The notes under the pieces: generated by a model
The model's input: the letters and a program-made list of their open reading frames with translations, nothing else
The model's database searches: none
Told to the model about the DNA's origin: nothing
Program-made: the position numbers and the translations under genes
In this document: piece after piece, positions 11,738 to 13,669 of the stretch
Layout: every line of letters begins with the position of its first letter
How positions within the stretch are numbered: the first letter of the stretch is position 1
Assembly: GCA_003446735.1 (NCBI GenBank)
Contig: DMCJ01000092.1
Coordinates: 1-13,669 of the forward strand
Length of the DNA: 13,669 nt
Direction: 5' to 3'
From: Lachnospiraceae bacterium
GTDB lineage: Bacteria; Bacillota; Clostridia; Lachnospirales; Lachnospiraceae

Positions 11738-13105
11738 TCACTGCTCTTTAAGCTCCTTAAGTACTGAAACCGCAAAAGGGAGTGTGATAAAAAAAGTCAG
11801 GACATCCGCCACTGTCTGAGTGATCTCCACACCGGTAAGTCCAAAGATCCTCGGAAGGATGAGTATCACAGGTATAAAGCATATACCGTTCCTGCAGGAT
11901 GAAGTGATCGATGCCTTAACGCCTTTACCTATGGACTGGAGAGTCATGTTTGTGATTATGAGCATCGCGTTTAAAGGAAGTACGACAGCCTGGCAGCGAA
12001 GCGCGATCTTTCCCACTGCAACGACCTGTTCATCGTCCCTGAAGAAATGTATAACGTCAGGCGCAAATATAAAAAATATGACCGCAAGAACGCTCAGGAA
12101 GATCGTTCCGTACTTCACGCAGAACCAGTATCCCTCATGAACTCTCTTCTTTCTCTCAGCTCCGTAATTAAAAGAGCATACCGGCTGATATCCCTGTCCG
12201 AACCCGAGCAGAGCAGATATAAGGAGCATCATCACCCTTGTCGTAATGCTCATTCCGGCAATGGCAGGATCACCTCCAAACTCTCCTGCCGCCCTGTTTA
12301 AGAGCATGGTCGATACGGCCGCAAGCCCTTGTCTGAAAAGGGACGGGATGCCGCCGTTAATGACCTGTCCTATATAATACCCGTTAATGCGGACATTTTT
12401 AATACTAAGTCGGATATTTTCTCCTCGGGTGCTCCCGAATAAAAGCACAAAGAAACTCGTGATCTGTCCGGTGATCGTAGCTATAGCGGCGCCGCGTACT
12501 CCAAGCCCCAGTGCAAGTATCAGGATGGGATCTAAGATCACGTTCATAAGAGCTCCGCAAAGGAGCCCCGCCATCGCATATACCGCGCTTCCCTGGAACC
12601 TGAGCTGGTTGTTTATGACAAACTGGCACATCATAAAAGGTGCGCCGATAAGTATGATCTGCGCATATTGGCCCGTCATGGCCACCGTATTTGCGGAAAC
12701 ATCATCAGAGACCAGTATATTTACAACTGTATTTATGAATACATTTCCCAAAACGGCGAGGACGGTACCGGTGATGAGCGCCATTGCAAATCCCGACGAC
12801 GCCATTTCATCGGCTTCTTTTATCTCTCCGGCGCCCAGTTTCCTGGAAAGGAAATTTCCCGATCCGTGGCCGAACATGAATCCGAATGCCTGGATCACGG
12901 CCATCATCGGAAATACTATGCCGACTGCTGCCGTGGCCTGCGTTGCATTCTCCGGTATCTGTCCGACAAAATAAGTGTCGGCCATATTGTACAGCGCGGT
13001 CACCAGCATGGATATTATGGTCGGTATCGCAAGCTTTATTATAAGAGTGGGGACCGGTGTTTCGGTCATCATGGTAAAGCGGTCAGGTTTCCCTGTTGAT
13101 GTCAT
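11738..13105 (-). CDS. MATE family multidrug efflux transporter (MepA/NorM-like)
   Basis: The 455-residue protein is a multi-helix inner-membrane antiporter that exports drugs or cationic metabolites using a sodium or proton gradient. The two-fold MatE repeat is visible: the first half begins with IIKLAIPTIISMLVTALYNMADTYFVGQ and the second with INGGIPSLFRQGLAAVSTMLLNRAAGEFGG, each followed by alternating hydrophobic helices. The length matches the normal 12-helix family. The short N-terminal extension and the ALYNMADTYFVGQ sequence resemble MepA-type Firmicute transporters. It overlaps the GNAT gene upstream by 4 nt (ATGA), with GGAG about 9 nt before its ATG, so it is co-translated with that acetyltransferase. 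Substrate cannot be inferred. Confidence 0.94.
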   Translation of the reverse strand: MTSTGKPDRFTMMTETPVPTLIIKLAIPTIISMLVTALYNMADTYFVGQIPENATQATAAVGIVFPMMAVIQAFGFMFGHGSGNFLSRKLGAGEIKEADEMASSGFAMALITGTVLAVLGNVFINTVVNILVSDDVSANTVAMTGQYAQIILIGAPFMMCQFVINNQLRFQGSAVYAMAGLLCGALMNVILDPILILALGLGVRGAAIATITGQITSFFVLLFGSTRGENIRLSIKNVRINGYYIGQVINGGIPSLFRQGLAAVSTMLLNRAAGEFGGDPAIAGMSITTRVMMLLISALLGFGQGYQPVCSFNYGAERKKRVHEGYWFCVKYGTIFLSVLAVIFFIFAPDVIHFFRDDEQVVAVGKIALRCQAVVLPLNAMLIITNMTLQSIGKGVKASITSSCRNGICFIPVILILPRIFGLTGVEITQTVADVLTFFITLPFAVSVLKELKEQ

Positions 13106-13572
13106 AAGATGTACTCCATATAAGTCTTTTGAGGTCTAAGCCCCATCTTCTCGTAAAAGTGCCTTGCGCGATCATTACCCTCCCATACATTAAGAGTTAT
13201 CTCGTAACAGCCCCGCTCCTTTGCCCTTTCTTTCACGTATTCGTAAAGAGCTTTTGCAACCCCTCTGCCTTTTTCTCTTTCATCAACGCAAAGATCATCA
13301 ATATACATGTATTTAAACTGTCTTAAAACAGCTGTGTCAGGCTGATCTTTAAACGCACAGAAACAATAGCCCAAAAGCTTCCCTTTTTCATCAAACGCTC
13401 CGTAAACGGGAGTGTCATCATCGGCTATGAGTACTTTCAGTTCTTCCCTGTTATACTTGGTCGTACCATGCACAAAGATGTCCGGCCTTATATCGGCATG
13501 AACCTTTAGCACCTGCTCCAGAAGATCCAATATACCGTCAATGTCTCTTTCTTCGGTCCTTCGTAACTCCAT
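13102..13572 (-). CDS. GNAT family N-acetyltransferase
   Basis: A single-domain GCN5-related acetyltransferase of 156 residues that transfers acetyl from acetyl-CoA to an amine. The acetyl-CoA loop is CVDEREKGRGVAKALYEYV (Arg/Gly pattern around residues 96-115), and motif B is NVWEGNDRARHFYEKMGLRP. An in-frame ATG at 13584 exists, but it lies inside the last codons of the preceding gene and has no ribosome binding site. The ATG at 13572 has GAGG 6 nt upstream, lies 1 nt after the preceding gene's stop, and starts the protein at the first beta strand (MELRRTEERDI). It overlaps the MATE gene by 4 nt. The substrate is unknown; a link with the MATE pump in detoxification is suggested only by position. 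Confidence 0.92.
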   Translation of the reverse strand: MELRRTEERDIDGILDLLEQVLKVHADIRPDIFVHGTTKYNREELKVLIADDDTPVYGAFDEKGKLLGYCFCAFKDQPDTAVLRQFKYMYIDDLCVDEREKGRGVAKALYEYVKERAKERGCYEITLNVWEGNDRARHFYEKMGLRPQKTYMEYIL

Positions 13573-13573
13573 T

Positions 13574-13669
13574 TCATACCTCATCTTTTAATGACATCAC
13601 ATAAACCTGACAGGGATTGGCTTCATCCCACAGATCCGGAAATACCTCAAATTCCTTAAAGCCGACCGC
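13574..13669 (-). CDS. C-terminus of a second GNAT family acetyltransferase (cut by window edge)
   Basis: Thirty-one codons are open from the window end to a TGA at 13574-13576. They end in VGFKEFEVFPDLWDEANPC followed by QVYVMSLKDEV. The pattern of GF-x-x-FEVFPDLWDEANPCQ leading to a terminal beta strand YVMSL is the usual end of GNAT proteins. The stop precedes the next GNAT gene by 1 nt, and that gene's ribosome binding site lies within these last codons. The two are probably co-translated, so the operon would be GNAT, GNAT, MATE, with its promoter outside the window. The call rests only on this short segment. Confidence 0.6.
   Translation of the reverse strand, partial: AVGFKEFEVFPDLWDEANPCQVYVMSLKDEV

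Noticed and set aside
12387..12974. Plus-strand frame of 195 codons opposite the MATE gene
   Set aside because: Shadow of the transporter gene, no ribosome site or family features.

Overview
The window looks like a chromosomal segment of a low-to-moderate GC Firmicute, most likely an anaerobic Clostridia/Lachnospiraceae-type bacterium. The reasons are strong AGGAG-type ribosome binding sites, consensus sigma-A promoters, frequent ATA codons, a VanW/G5-like surface protein, an Lrp-aminotransferase pair and a cytoplasmic GGDEF protein. The taxonomic call is an inference. I see no phage, transposon, CRISPR, rRNA or tRNA genes. Coding density is very high and neighbouring genes repeatedly overlap by exactly 4 nt (ATGA).

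Left part (1-4581), all on the minus strand and read right to left. A consensus promoter at 4553-4581 serves a 35-residue membrane peptide (4419-4526). It is followed by a VanW-domain surface protein with a long Gln/Ala tail, an AIR-synthase/HypE-like protein, an Lrp/AsnC regulator, a class I aminotransferase, and the first codons of trmL, cut by the window edge. The last four are chained by 4-nt overlaps, so this is probably one long operon.

Middle part. On the plus strand, a membrane-anchored TPR protein overlaps nth (endonuclease III) by 4 nt, followed by trxA and trxB, a thioredoxin/thioredoxin reductase pair. trxB ends tail-to-tail with, and overlaps by 4 nt, a minus-strand zinc/cadmium resistance operon. 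That operon runs from a free-standing 72-residue HMA metal-binding protein, to a P1B-2 Zn/Cd-exporting ATPase without its own HMA domain, to an ArsR/SmtB zinc sensor with an intact alpha-5 site. Upstream lies a near-consensus promoter with an SmtB/CzrA-like palindromic operator just downstream of the expected transcription start. This is a self-contained feedback circuit: metal releases the repressor, and pump, metal-binding protein and repressor are made together.

Right part (9718-13669), all minus strand: a small lipoprotein with a very acidic tail, a soluble diguanylate cyclase-type GGDEF protein ending in a clear terminator, and an operon of two GNAT acetyltransferases (the first cut by the window edge) and a MATE efflux pump.

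Most genes belong to known families. The parts least explained are the 35-residue peptide before vanW, the VanW/HypE-like/Lrp/aminotransferase linkage, the hairpin that coincides with the metal-operon promoter, the split HMA-ATPase arrangement and a CsoR-like palindrome upstream of trxA.
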